A DNA stretch of 64,000 bases from Metopolophium dirhodum (taxonomy: Eukaryota > Arthropoda > Insecta > Hemiptera > Aphididae), in NCBI RefSeq assembly GCF_019925205.1, contig NC_083560.1, positions 149,812,526 through 149,876,525 of the forward strand. The letters are read 5' to 3'. Made by a program: the position numbers and the translations under genes. The first letter of the stretch is position 1. Each line of letters begins with the position of its first letter. A model generated the notes under the pieces. The model did not search any database. It saw only the letters and a list, made by a program, of their open reading frames with translations, and was not told where the DNA came from. Positions 37,653 to 49,609 of this stretch are shown piece by piece.

Positions 37653-40600
37653 ATATATTAACATTGTTCATTGATAGGGTACATCTTTTCAAATTAATAA
37701 AAAACATAATTTGTTGACGAATAAAATTTTAGTCAATTGCAAATACACTTATCCACTATAAATAAACTAGGTTTTCAGAAAACTAGGGTTTAAAACCCAA
37801 TAATTACGCTTATATAAAAATTTCTTAGCGTTGGGGTACATCTTTTCAAATTAATAAAAAACATAATTTGTTGATGAATAAAATTTTAGTCAATTGAAAA
37901 TACACTTATCAACTACAAAGAAACTAGGTTTTCAGAAATCTAGAGTTTCAAACCCAATAATTACGCTTATATGAAAATTTTTTTGCGTTAGGGTACATCT
38001 TTTCAAATTAATAAAAAACATAATTTGTTGATGAATAAAATTTTAGTCAATTGAAAATACACTTATCAACTACAAAGAAACTAGGTTTTCAGAAATCTAG
38101 AGTTTCAAACCCAATAATTACGCTTATATGAAAATTTTTTTGCGTTAGGGTACATCTTTTCAAATTAATAAAAAACATAATTTGTTGATGAATTAAATTT
38201 TAGTCAATTGCAAATACACTTATCCACTATAAATAAACTAGGTTTTCAGAAAACTAGAGTTTAAAACACAATAATTACGCTTATATGAACATTTTTTAGC
38301 GTTGGGGTACATCTTTTCAAATTAATAAAAAACATAATTTGTTGATGAATAAAACTTTAGTCAATTGCAAATACACTTATCAACTATAATGAAACTAGGT
38401 TTTCAGAAAACTAGAGTATAAAACCAAATAATTACGCTAATATGAACATTTTTTAGCGTTGGGGTAAAACTAGAATTTAGAACTCAATAATTACGTTTAT
38501 ATTGACATTGTTCATTGATAGGGTACATCTTTTCAAATTATTAAAAACATAATTTGTTGATAAATTTAATTTAAGTCAATTGCAAATACACTTATCCACT
38601 ATAAAGAAACTATGTTTTCAGAAAACTAGAGTATACAACCCAATAATTACGCTTATATGAACATTTTTTAGCGTTGGGGTACATCTTTTCAAATTAATAA
38701 AAAACATAATTTGTTGATGAATAAAACTTTAGTCAATTGCAAATACTTTTATTCACTATAAATAAACTAGGTTATCAGAAAACTAGAGTTTAAAACCAAA
38801 TAATTGCGCAAATATGAACATTTTTTAGTGTTGGGGTAAACATTTCAAATTAAAAAAAAACATAATTTGTTGATGAATAAAACTTTAGTCAATTGTAAAT
38901 ACATTAGTCAGCTATAGGTAGATGAGTAGAAGGCAAAACTAGAATTTAGAACTCAATTATTACGTTTATATTGACATTCTTCATTGATAGGGTAAATCTT
39001 TTCAAATTAATAAAAAACAAAATTTGTAGATGAATTAAATTTTAGTCAATTGCAAATACACTTATCCACTGTAAATAAACTAGGTTTTCAGAAAACTATA
39101 GTTTAAACCCAATAATTACCCTTATATGAAAATTTCTTAGCGTTGGGGTACATCTTTTCAAATTAATAAAAAACATAATTTGTTGATGAATACAATTTTA
39201 TTCAATTGCAAATACACTTATCAACTATAATGAAACTAGGTTTTCAAAAAACTAGAGTATAAAACCAAATATTTACGCTTATATGAACATTTTTTAGCGT
39301 TGGGGTAAAACTAGAATTTAGAACTCAATTATTACGTTTATATTAACATTGTTCATTGATAGGGCACATCTTTTCAAATTAATAAAAAACATAATTTGTT
39401 GTTGAATAAGACTTAAGTCAATTGCTAATACATTAGTCACCTATAGATGGATTAGTAGAAGAAATAACTAGAATTTAGAACTCAATTATTACCTTTATAT
39501 TAACATTATTCATTGATAGGGTACATCTTTTCAAATTAATAAAAACATAATTTGTTGATGAATAAAATTTTAGTCAATTGCAAATACACTTATCCACTAT
39601 AAATAAACTAGGTTTTCAGGAAACTAGAGTTTAAAACCCAATAATTACGCTTATATGAAAATTTCTTAGCGTTGGGGTACATCTTTTCAAATTAATAAAA
39701 ACCATAATTTGTTGATGAATAAAATTTTAGTCAATTGCTAATACATTAGTCAGCTATAGATAGATGAGTAGAAGAAATAACTAGAATTTAGAACTCAATA
39801 ATTACGTTTATATTAACATTGTTCATTGATAGGGTACATCTTTTCAAATTAAGAAAAATTTAATTTGTTGATAAATTAAATTTTATTCAATTGCAAATAC
39901 ACTTATCCACTATAAAGAAACTATGTTTTCAGAAAACTAGAGGTTTAAAACCCAATAATTACGCTTATATGAACATTTTTTAGTGTTGGGGTACATCTTT
40001 TCAAATTAATAAAAAACATAATTTGTTGATGAATAAAACTTTAGTCAATTGTAAATACATTAGTCAGCTATAGATAGATGAGTAGAAGGCAAAACTATAA
40101 TTTAGAACTCAATTATTACGTTTATAATGACATTGTTCATTGATAGGGTAAATCGTTTCAAATTAATTAAAAACGAAATTTGTAGATGAATACAATTTTA
40201 GTCAATTGCAAATACACTTATCACCTATAGATAGATTAGTAGAAGAAATAACTAGAATTTAGAACTCAATAATTACGTTTATATTAACATTGTTCATTGA
40301 TAGGGTACATCTTTTCAAATTAATAAAAAACATAATTTGTTGATGAATAAAACTTTAGTCAATTGTAAATACATTGGTCACCTATAAATAGATTAGTAGA
40401 AGGAATAACTAGAATTTAGAACACAATAATTACGTTTATATTAACATTGTTCATTGAAAGGGTAAATCTTTTCAAATTAATAAAAAACATAATTTGTTGA
40501 TGAATAAGACTTAAGTCAACTGCTAATACATTAGTCACCTATAGATAGATTAGTAGAAGAAATAACTAGAATTAAGAACTCAATAATTACGTATATATTA

Positions 40601-40827
40601 ACATTGTTCATTGATTGGGTACATCTTTTCAAATTAAGAAAAATTTAATTTGTTGATAAATTAAATTTTAGTCAATTGCAAAAACACTTATCCACTATAA
40701 AGAAACTATGTTTTCAGAAAACTAGAGTATACAACCCAATAATTACGCTTATATGAACATTTTATAGCGTTGGGGTACAGCATTTCAAATTAATAAAAAA
40801 CATAATTTGTTGATGAATAAAATTTTA
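37653..40827. repeat. Satellite block after Harbinger copy 6 (unit length 3,806 bp)
   Basis: Begins like the central blocks (two 'caactacaaagaaactaggt' monomers). It then carries 'aattacgcttatatgaac' where central blocks have the 'attgcgcaaatatgaac' monomer. At about 39440-39660 it has the outer-type pair with 'attattcattgatagg' and 'caggaaactagag'. It is therefore a mosaic between central and outer block types, about one monomer longer. Confidence 0.9.
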
Positions 40828-41458
40828 GAGAAATAACTGTATATGCCCGATTAACCAGTTATTATGCACTCTACGATTTTATGCCACTGGATGCTTTCAA
40901 ACCACTGCAGGGGATCTGTGTGGCTTTAGTTCTTCAACAGTAAATCGGATAGTGCATAAAGTTAGTTGTACTATTGCGTCCTTGCGTAGTCAATATATTA
41001 AATTTCCTGGAACACCAGAGGAAATAAGACGGAACGAGTTAAATTTTTACAGAAGAGCCAAGTTCCCAAGAGTCATCGGTGCAATTGACTGTACCCATGT
41101 GAAGTTGTGGCAATCACCAGGTATTTACAAAAATAATTAATACTTAAACCTGTTTTTCTTATTACTAGGTACAAGTTATTACACCCGTAGACACAATTTT
41201 CTAACAATATAAATGTAATTAATTTATTTTTATTTTTACAATTATAGTTACATTTTACATTAGTGGTCTTTCTTTCTGAATTGCAGGTGGAGAATCTCTT
41301 CCGGAACCGCAAAGGATATTTTTCGTTAAACGTTCAAGCATATCGCAATGCTAATTTGGAAATAATTGATGTTGTTGCAAATGCAAATGAAATTTCAACA
41401 ATAATCAGACATTTTCATAATTTATTTGTTTATTTATTATAATTTATAATTTATTATA
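40828..41458 (+). pseudogene. PIF/Harbinger transposase fragment, copy 7
   Basis: Same fragment with the 8-bp exon 2 deletion. Private silent change GCA for GCT in the GAIDCTH codons (near 41083), and 'caattatag' for 'caataatag' in the intron. Confidence 0.9.
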
Positions 41459-44377
41459 ATATATTAACATTGTTCATTGATAGGGTACATCTTTTCAAAT
41501 TAATAAAAAACATAATTTGTTGACGAATAAAATTTTAGTCAATTGCAAATACACTTATCCACTATAAATAAACTAGGTTTTCAGAAAACTAGGGTTTAAA
41601 ACCCAATAATTACGCTTATATAAAAATTTCTTAGCGTTGGGGTACATCTTTTCAAATTAATAAAAAACATAATTTGTTGATGAATAAAATTTTAGTCAAT
41701 TGAAAATACACTTATCAACTACAAAGAAACTAGGTTTTCAGAAATCTAGAGTTTCAAACCCAATAATTACGCTTATATGAAAATTTTTTTGCGTTAGGGT
41801 ACATCTTTTCAAATTAATAAAAAACATAATTTGTTGATGAATAAAACTTTAGTCAATTGTAAATACATTGGTCACCTATAAATAGATTAGTAGAAGGAAT
41901 AACTAGAATTTAGAACACAATAATTACGTTTATATTAACATTGTTCATTGATAGGGTAAATCTTTTCAAATTAATAAAAAACATAATTTGTTGATGAATT
42001 AAATTTTAGTCAATTGCAAATACACTTATCCACTATAAATAAACTAGGTTTTCAGAAAACTAGAGTTTAAAACACAATAATTACGCTTATATGAACATTT
42101 TTTAGCGTTGGGGTACATCTTTTCAAATTAATAAAAAACATAATTTGTTGATGAATAAAACTTTAGTCAATTGCAAATACACTTATCAACTATAATGAAA
42201 CTAGGTTTTCAGAAAACTAGAGTATAAAACCAAATAATTACGCTAATATGAACATTTTTTAGCGTTGGGGTAAAACTAGAATTTAGAACTCAATAATTAC
42301 GTTTATATTGACATTGTTCATTGATAGGGTACATCTTTTCAAATTATTAAAAACATAATTTGTTGATAAATTTAATTTTAGTCAATTGCAAATACACTTA
42401 TCCACTATAAAGAAACTATGTTTTCAGAAAACTAGAGTATACAACCCAATAATTACGCTTATATGAACATTTTTTAGCGTTGGGGTACATCTTTTCAAAT
42501 TAATAAAAAACATAATTTGTTGATGAATAAAACTTTAGTCAATTGCAAATACTTTTATTCACTATAAATAAACTAGGTTATCAGAAAACTAGAGTTTAAA
42601 ACCAAATAATTGCGCAAATATGAACATTTTTTAGTGTTGGGGTAAACATTTCAAATTAAAAAAAAACATAATTTGTTGATGAATAAAACTTTAGTCAATT
42701 GTAAATACATTAGTCAGCTATAGGTAGATGAGTAGAAGGCAAAACTAGAATTTAGAACTCAATTATTACGTTTATATTGACATTCTTCATTGATAGGGTA
42801 AATCTTTTCAAATTAATAAAAAACAAAATTTGTAGATGAATTAAATTTTAGTCAATTGCAAATACACTTATCCACTGTAAATAAACTAGGTTTTCAGAAA
42901 ACTATAGTTTAAACCCAATAATTACCCTTATATGAAAATTTCTTAGCGTTGGGGTACATCTTTTCAAATTAATAAAAAACATAATTTGTTGATGAATACA
43001 ATTTTATTCAATTGCAAATACACTTATCAACTATAATGAAACTAGGTTTTCAAAAAACTAGAGTATAAAACCAAATATTTACGCTTATATGAACATTTTT
43101 TAGCGTTGGGGTAAAACTAGAATTTAGAACTCAATTATTACGTTTATATTAACATTGTTCATTGATAGGGCACATCTTTTCAAATTAATAAAAAACATAA
43201 TTTGTTGTTGAATAAGACTTAAGTCAATTGCTAATACATTAGTCACCTATAGATGGATTAGTAGAAGAAATAACTAGAATTTAGAACTCAATTATTACCT
43301 TTATATTAACATTATTCATTGATAGGGTACATCTTTTCAAATTAATAAAAACATAATTTGTTGATGAATAAAATTTTAGTCAATTGCAAATACACTTATC
43401 CACTATAAATAAACTAGGTTTTCAGGAAACTAGAGTTTAAAACCCAATAATTACGCTTATATGAAAATTTCTTAGCGTTGGGGTACATCTTTTCAAATTA
43501 ATAAAAACCATAATTTGTTGATGAATAAAATTTTAGTCAATTGCTAATACATTAGTCAGCTATAGATAGATGAGTAGAAGAAATAACTAGAATTTAGAAC
43601 TCAATAATTACGTTTATATTAACATTGTTCATTGATAGGGTACATCTTTTCAAATTAAGAAAAATTTAATTTGTTGATAAATTAAATTTTATTCAATTGC
43701 AAATACACTTATCCACTATAAAGAAACTATGTTTTCAGAAAACTAGAGGTTTAAAACCCAATAATTACGCTTATATGAACATTTTTTAGTGTTGGGGTAC
43801 ATCTTTTCAAATTAATAAAAAACATAATTTGTTGATGAATAAAACTTTAGTCAATTGTAAATACATTAGTCAGCTATAGACGGATTAGTAGAAGAAAAAA
43901 CTAGAATTTAGAACTCAATTATTACCTTTATATTAACATTGTTCATTGGTAGGGTACATCTTTTTAAATTAATAAAAACATAATTTGTTGATGAATAAAA
44001 TTTTAGTCAATTGCAAATACACTTATCCACTATAAATAAACTAGGTTTTCAGAAAACTAGAGTTTAAAACCCAATAATTACGCTTATGTGAAAATTTCTT
44101 AGCGTTGGGGTACATCTTTTCAAATTAATAAAAAACATAATTTGTTGATGAATACAATTTTAGTCAATTGCGAATACACTTATCCACTATAAATAAACTA
44201 GGTTTTCAGAAAACTAGAGTTTAAAACCCAATAATTACGCTTTTTTGAAAATTTCTTAGCGTTGGGGTAAAACTAGAATTTAGAACTCAATTATTACCTT
44301 TATATTAACATTGTTCATTGGTAGGGTACATCTTTTCAAATTAATAAAAACATAATTTGTTGATGAATACAATTTTA
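41459..44377. repeat. Satellite block between Harbinger copies 7 and 8
   Basis: Contains the single 'caactacaaag' monomer and the outer-type pair (about 43240-43470). Near 43880 it switches to monomers with 'ctatagacggattag' and 'attggtaggg' variants resembling the left array, up to the next fragment. Confidence 0.9.
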
Positions 44378-45016
44378 GAGAAATAACTGTATATGCCCGA
44401 TTAACCAGTTATTATGCACTCTACGATTTTATGCCACTGGATGCTTTCAAACCACTGCAGGGGATCTGTGTGGCTTTAGTTCTTCAACAGTAAATCGGAT
44501 AGTGCATAAAGTTAGTTGTACTATTGCGTCCTTGCGTAGTCAATATATTAAATTTCCTGGAACACCAGAGGAAATAAGACGGAACGAGTTAAATTTTTAC
44601 AGAAGAGCCAAGTTCCCAAGAGTCATCGGTGCTATTGACTGTACCCATGTGAAGTTGTGGCAATCACCAGGTATTTACAAAAATAATTAATACTTAAACC
44701 TGTTTTTCTTATTACTAGGTACAAGTTATTACACCCGTAGACACAATTTTCTAACAATATAAATGTAATTAATTTATTTTTATTTTTACAATTATAGTTA
44801 CATTTTACATTAGTGGTCTTTCTTTCTGAATTGCAGGTGGAGAATCCGCTGAGCGTTTCCGAAACCGCAAAGGATATTTTTCGTTAAACGTTCAAGCATA
44901 TCGCAATGCTAATTTGGAAATAATTGATGTTGTTGCAAATGCAAATGAAATTTCAACAATAATCAGACATTTTCATAATTTATTTGTTTATTTATTATAA
45001 TTTATAATTTATTATA
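44378..45016 (+). pseudogene. PIF/Harbinger transposase fragment, copy 8
   Basis: Full-length exon 2 version: 'gagaatccgctgagcgtttc' is intact, so exon 1 and exon 2 join in one frame after splicing (GGESAERFRNRKGYFSLNVQ). A silent CGA for CGG follows in the FRN codons. Confidence 0.9.
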
Positions 45017-45284
45017 ATATATTAACATTGTTCATTGATAGGGTACATCTTTGCAAATTAATAAAAAACATAATTTGTTGACGAATAAAATTTTAGTCAA
45101 TTGCAAATACACTTATCCACTATAAATAAACTAGGTTTTCAGAAAACTAGGGTTTAAAACCCAATAATTACGCTTATATAAAAATTTCTTAGCGTTGGGG
45201 TACATCTTTTCAAATTAATAAAAAACATAATTTGTTGATGAATAAAATTTTAGTCAATTGAAAATACACTTATCAACTACAAAG
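45017..45284. repeat. Satellite remnant left of LTR element 2
   Basis: Two monomers, the second broken at 'caactacaaag' by LTR element 2. The broken monomer resumes at 57249 with 'aaagaaactaggttttcag', so AAAG (45281-45284 and 57249-57252) is the target duplication. Confidence 0.93.
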
Positions 45285-45902
45285 TGTGGTATCACCCGTA
45301 TTAGACAATACGCGGTAAACCAACTATCACCTTACCCTCGTATTCTCTAGTTAATGACACTCTCTAAAGTTAATTAGAATGGCACTGTTAACTCGTTGAG
45401 GTACGATGGTAGGCGCTTGTCAATTCTTAGTTCGTTCCTATCTAGTTGAAATGACTCAAAGATTACATATACCTTGGCACTATTCAGTTTAATAAAACTT
45501 CATTGACACATAGTACGTATATCCCGGCGCTGTTCCTACAAAAGGTAAGAACGTAAGAATGACTAAAATAATGTTTAACTCGGGTTTTCAGGTCGGAAAC
45601 ACTTTTATTGTATTTAAAACAAACATAAATAAAACACTTAGCAAATTCAGATCGCCTAGCCCGTACTACGATCGGCGTTTCACACGCACGTCGTAGCTAC
45701 GTCCTCGCCGAATCACTCAGCGACAACGGGGGGGCCGTGCCTGCGCGTACGGCGGTGTTATATAGAAAATATTATTGTCGCCTCAGCACATATTGCTTCG
45801 CTGGCCTGACCTATGTCAATAATTTACAATTTGAAATATTCCCACCTATATTACATATATATAAAATAATATTATTTTGACGACTGTCTGCAATATACGA
45901 CA
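45285..45902 (-). repeat. 3' LTR of element 2
   Basis: 618 bp. On the minus strand it begins TGTCGTATATTGC and ends GATACCACA. It contains TATATAAC (complement of 45757-45764) and AATAAA (complement of 45604-45609). It differs from the other LTR by 3 substitutions, two single-base indels and a G-run of 7 versus 9. Confidence 0.95.
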
Positions 45903-45918
45903 GTCCCCGTTGTTTTTT
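45903..45918 (-). promoter_or_regulatory. Possible polypurine tract, element 2
   Basis: On the minus strand AAAAAACAACGGGGAC abuts the 3' LTR. It is purine-rich but interrupted by C, so the assignment rests mainly on position. Confidence 0.4.
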
Positions 45919-46277
45919 GGAAAAAATGCCCTCATTTTTTAATGCTATTGCTACATAAAAATGTCTTATTACTAAATTAAATACTAAACTTATATTATTA
46001 CTAGGTTTCTGTCTCGGCTTATTCGCGTCGTTGACTATAAAATTATGCTTAAATGATAATTTAATCTTACTACTTTAATAGTTAATTATATAATGCGTGC
46101 CTAGAAAAAAAAATAAATATGAATATAAGGTTATAAAAATGTATTGATTAGTCCTTTTGTGGAAAAATGTTTTCTTAGAGATTGTTCACAGTTTGAAGTA
46201 TAATATTTTTATTTGGACAAATAGCAATAAATTTTCGTTGTTTTTCTATGGTATTTCATTCTTTGATTCTGTGGTAG

Positions 46278-46490
46278 TTAATTCTTCTTCTCTTCTTGTA
46301 TTTCATAAGGTAAGTATTTGAATATTATCTTGCTTGTTTTTCGTTTCGTCGAATTTGATTTGTAATTTTTATTCTTATATCTATATTTCTGCTTTTCAAA
46401 TTTCTGTTTGAACTGTGTCTTTTTCGTGTCTTCGTATGGAACAATTTTATTTGCTATTGTTTCTATAATTTTTGGTTTAATGCTTATTGT
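46278..46490 (-). pseudogene. 70-codon basic open frame, possible relic of a pol tail
   Basis: Open from after a TAG (46491-46493) to a TAA at 46278, with no ATG. The peptide is Lys/Tyr-rich, with KIVPYEDTKKTQFKQKFEKQ and ending YLPYEIQEEKKN. I recognise no domain. Its place just upstream of the 3' LTR and its basic character would suit the end of a lost integrase, but chance is a real alternative in AT-rich DNA. Confidence 0.25.
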
Positions 46491-47400
46491 CTACTTTGAA
46501 AATATTATATTCGCCCTTTGTCTCAGAAGATTGTTGCTACTCGTTGACTCGTGAATTTTTGTTTATGCTGAAAATACATTCTATTCTTTTGTTTTTTACT
46601 TTTGTAACATGTTTTTAATATTTTATTATTGTAAAAATTTAATTTTAAAACCTTAAATGTAATTTGTTTTATTATAATATTACAATAGTTTAGTTATTAT
46701 AAAATCTGCTAATGTCTGCTATTGATTTTACTAATCTGGTGCTAAATTACATATTTGTTCTTAAAAGGGTATTACATATTATAAAATTCTGGAGGAATAT
46801 TAAAGTTAGAAATATTAAATTTTTAAGGTAGTTAAATTAAATTTGTTCGTTGATTTAAAACCATTATACAATGCATACATATATATATATTATATAACGA
46901 TAACGTGGGTGACAGCCGGCTTGAGAAGTTGACTTAAAGTGGTAGTGTATACAGTGGATTGGCCTTTCGGCCATCGGTGGCCCATGGCGGTGTCCTCATC
47001 ATATAGTCGTACACAACAACCGAAAAGAAAATTCAGTGTCGTGAAAACGAATAAAAGATGATACTAAACATGAGGTTGGTGAGGTTGCGTGAAAAATTTT
47101 CGTCGTGGACAGTGTTGCAATTTGCAGGTCCGGGACGTAATGGAGAATGATGGTTGATGATGAATCCGTAGAAATCGAATGAAAGAACGTTGGCGGCCGG
47201 AGCGGTCTGCTGGTCTCCGACGGTGGCTTGTTGAGTGGTAGGTAAAAGGTATTACATGTTATAAAATCTTGAGGAAAGTTAAATTTTTACAGTTATATTA
47301 AATCTTGTGTTTTTGTTTAAAGTAATATTCAGAAAAATTATTCAAGGGACTTGATAAAATTTATAAGATTTTCGAAACCTTCTCGGATTTCTTTAATTAA

Positions 47401-48471
47401 TTACGGTGGTTGAAATGTCGATTTGTCTGTTTTAAATTTAATTTCACATGGTTCTACTTGTGCGCATCCTAAGTCTAAAGGGTCTGAGGTGAATAAACGC
47501 TTGAATTTGTTTATTGGTGTTTGTGTCTTTATACGTTGTTCATAGCTAAGTTCGTTAGGTATTTGTATTATTGTACCTTGTTTATCCGTTACTTCTGTTA
47601 TTTTTGTTACTATTATTTTTTCTTTATTAATAATTTTATTGTCTGAATTAATATTTTTTATTTCGTATTTATCGCGTTTAATCGTATTTAATTCAGTGGC
47701 AATTGCTATAACCATGTTTCTTGGTATATTACTATAGGTATTGGAGAAATTGTATAATATGACTTCGTCATCATTATTTAATAATGTAGTTTCTAAAGTT
47801 ATTTTTTTATTATTTTGTAGGCGCTCAGTTGGTTTTATTATATATTGTATTTGCTTGTCTTGCATTTTTGTGGACACTTTTAATTTTGACCTAGTCTTAG
47901 GAGCTATGGTAATATTTTCGTTAGATATAATTTTAATTTTATTTTTATTAATGTTGGTTGCACTTGTGATGCTTTCAGTTGTATAAATGTTTAAGTTGTG
48001 ATTTACATTATGTTCGTACCATATTTCGTCCATTTTTATAGAATTATTATCGATATGTATGTTTTTATTTTTAAAATCGACTATTAGGTTGTATCTAATA
48101 TTAAAATCGTTTCCTAATAGTAATTTACAATTTAGTCCTTCAACGACGTATACTTTGATTTGATATTGGCGTGCGTTGATTGTAATTGTTAATTCTGTTG
48201 TTCCTATTTGTATCAGTTCGTTGTTGCCAGCGCCTGTTATAGTCATTTGTTCTTTGGATTTTGTGACTTGTTTATTTTTTATTAGGGAATAATCTATACA
48301 TGATATATTTGAGCCTGTGTCTATAATTGCATTTTGTTCGTTGCCGTCTAATTTTATTTTTATGGATAACACTCTTTGTTTTCGTTCAGTATCTGAATCT
48401 ACGCTTATATTTTGATTGTTGATTTTGATTTCATTTTTTAATTTATCGTTAATTGAGGGGCGACAATGCAA
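47401..48471 (-). CDS. Aspartic protease and start of RT linker, element 2 (3' part of split ORF)
   Basis: Retropepsin-like protease of an LTR element, cutting the Gag-Pro polyprotein. The catalytic motif AIIDTGSNISCID is intact (D51 T52 G53) and the second conserved strand reads CKLLLGNDFN (about 116-124), so the domain may be active as the usual dimer. A ~190-residue Asn/Lys/Ile-rich region follows, then INKFKRLFTSDPLDLG and EIKFKTDKSTFQPP, which fit the linker before Gypsy RT; TAA follows at 47401. The first six residues (…HCRPS) belong to the terminal repeat of the inserted DNA transposon; true element sequence starts at residue 7. There is no own ATG: it was the continuation of the macrodomain ORF, 4,660 bp upstream on this strand. 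Confidence 0.87.
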   Translation of the reverse strand: MHCRPSINDKLKNEIKINNQNISVDSDTERKQRVLSIKIKLDGNEQNAIIDTGSNISCIDYSLIKNKQVTKSKEQMTITGAGNNELIQIGTTELTITINARQYQIKVYVVEGLNCKLLLGNDFNIRYNLIVDFKNKNIHIDNNSIKMDEIWYEHNVNHNLNIYTTESITSATNINKNKIKIISNENITIAPKTRSKLKVSTKMQDKQIQYIIKPTERLQNNKKITLETTLLNNDDEVILYNFSNTYSNIPRNMVIAIATELNTIKRDKYEIKNINSDNKIINKEKIIVTKITEVTDKQGTIIQIPNELSYEQRIKTQTPINKFKRLFTSDPLDLGCAQVEPCEIKFKTDKSTFQPP

Positions 48472-48486
48472 AACGTACTATTTCCA
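48455..48486 (+). repeat. Left terminal inverted repeat of the DNA transposon
   Basis: GAGGGGCGACAATGCAAAAC followed by GTACTATTTCCA; complementary to 53079-53110 except at two positions. Its inner half is itself one copy of the subterminal motif. Confidence 0.92.
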
Positions 48487-48773
48487 TTTTTTGTTTTTTC
48501 CAGAAACATTGATTTTCTATAGTAGCTTATCAAAAAATCATAGTAAAAACCTTAAGTATTCAAAAATTACATAAAAAAAAACTGAACCTACTTATGATAT
48601 TTTTTTATATTTAAATTTAAGTTTTGGTAAATTTAAACGTCATTTCATAAAGTGAATCGTGCCAAAATGTACTATTTCCACCACTTAGTTCGTTTTGTCA
48701 AAATTCAATGGAAATAGTACGTTTTGGCCATATTTCATCATAACGTACTATTTCCATTAAATAGTACATTTTG
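48469..48773. repeat. Left subterminal motif cluster (5 copies)
   Basis: Motif GGAAATAGTACGTTTTG or its complement at 48469-48485 (complement), 48663-48679 (complement), 48710-48726 (direct), 48739-48755 (complement) and 48758-48773 (direct, one base shorter at the start). Copies occur in both orientations here. Such iterons are typical transposase binding sites; that role is inferred. Confidence 0.85.
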
Positions 48774-49609
48774 ATATAATTTAAAGATTAAAGGTAGTTA
48801 GATATATTTTTTATTAGCTATTTTTTTTAACAAAACGACCTAGAATTTTATTTTTCATAATCAACTATTTCATGAAAAAACCAAATATACTCCATACTTT
48901 TTTTTTTTACTGGTAAATTGCTATAATATTTTGTATTATATTTATAAATAATAAAACCTTATTTTATAATCATTAAAAACAAAGTCCATAATCATACAAA
49001 TAAAAATAAAAATAACACATAGGTATTAGATACTTTAATTTTAACATAGTTTATTTACTTTTTTATTAACAATAACACCTTTTTTTAAAACAAAATAACA
49101 TTTTTATTCATAACAATTTTTTAGTTTGCAGTCTTTGCTCTTAAAAACTAGTCTTTTTCTAGTATTATTTTATCACAAAATATAAACAAAAAAAGCTTAT
49201 TTTAGGTATATAGGTATATTAGAAAAATAAATTCATAGTACATTATACAAATAAAAACAAATAATAATTTAATAAAATAAAAACAACTTATTATTAAGCA
49301 TAGTATTTTCCCTTAAATAATAACATCTAATGAGTTTGAATAAAATAACATAGTATATGGTTTTACTATAGGTAAAATTAAATTTGTTATTAAATATATG
49401 AAATTAAAACAAATATCAATAAATTTAACTTATTTTATACATATTAAAAAAAAATTCATAGTACATTATAAAAATAAAAACAAAATAATAAATTAATAAA
49501 ATAAAAACAACTTATTATTAAGCATAGTATAATATTCTCTTTAATAATAACACCAAATGAATTTGAATAAAATAACATAGTATGGGAGAATCGACACATT
49601 ATTTTGAAT
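48774..49609. other. AT-rich non-coding region downstream of the transposase, with tandem duplication
   Basis: No gene. A ~223-bp imperfect tandem duplication covers about 49231-49590: the segment starting 'attcatagtacattata' recurs from 49454, and both copies end 'aaaataacatagtat'. Confidence 0.6.

Larger units (their letters stand above)
22422..40827 (+). repeat. Higher-order repeat: 3,650-bp units of Harbinger fragment plus satellite
   Basis: Units start at 22422, 26072, 29722, 33372 and 37022; the first four intervals are exactly 3,650 bp and the fifth is 3,806 bp (about one extra monomer). Each unit is a ~631-bp transposase fragment plus ~3,019 bp of satellite. Units are nearly identical but not clones. 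Positions 21801, 25451, 29101, 32751 and 36401 read T, A, T, A, T; positions 21897, 25547, 29197, 32847 and 36497 read T, G, T, G, T; 24889, 28539, 32189 and 35839 read C, T, C, T. Alternate units are therefore most alike, giving a 7,300-bp superunit. Confidence 0.92.
45903..47400 (-). other. Non-coding 3' internal region where RT/RNase H/integrase would be
   Basis: About 1.5 kb of AT-rich sequence between the protease stop and the 3' LTR. I find no RT, RNase H or integrase motif in any frame. It contains a GC-richer island (about 46905-47240) flanked by two imperfect direct repeats (46766-46807 and 47246-47287, 'ggtattacat.ttataaaat'), a small hairpin TGGCCTTTCGGCCA in the island, and a 70-codon open stretch described separately. 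Confidence 0.65.

Noticed and set aside
46300..46320. Plus-strand AAGGTAAGT as a real splice donor
   Set aside because: Perfect consensus, but no coding exon precedes it on that strand and the element is transcribed from the other strand.
45903..47400. Hidden envelope or RT gene
   Set aside because: No frame longer than about 70 codons and no recognisable motif in either direction.
47741..47986. Plus-strand 81-residue hydrophobic frame as a membrane protein
   Set aside because: Antisense to the Asn/Lys/Ile-rich protease tail, which reads as Phe/Leu/Val on the other strand.
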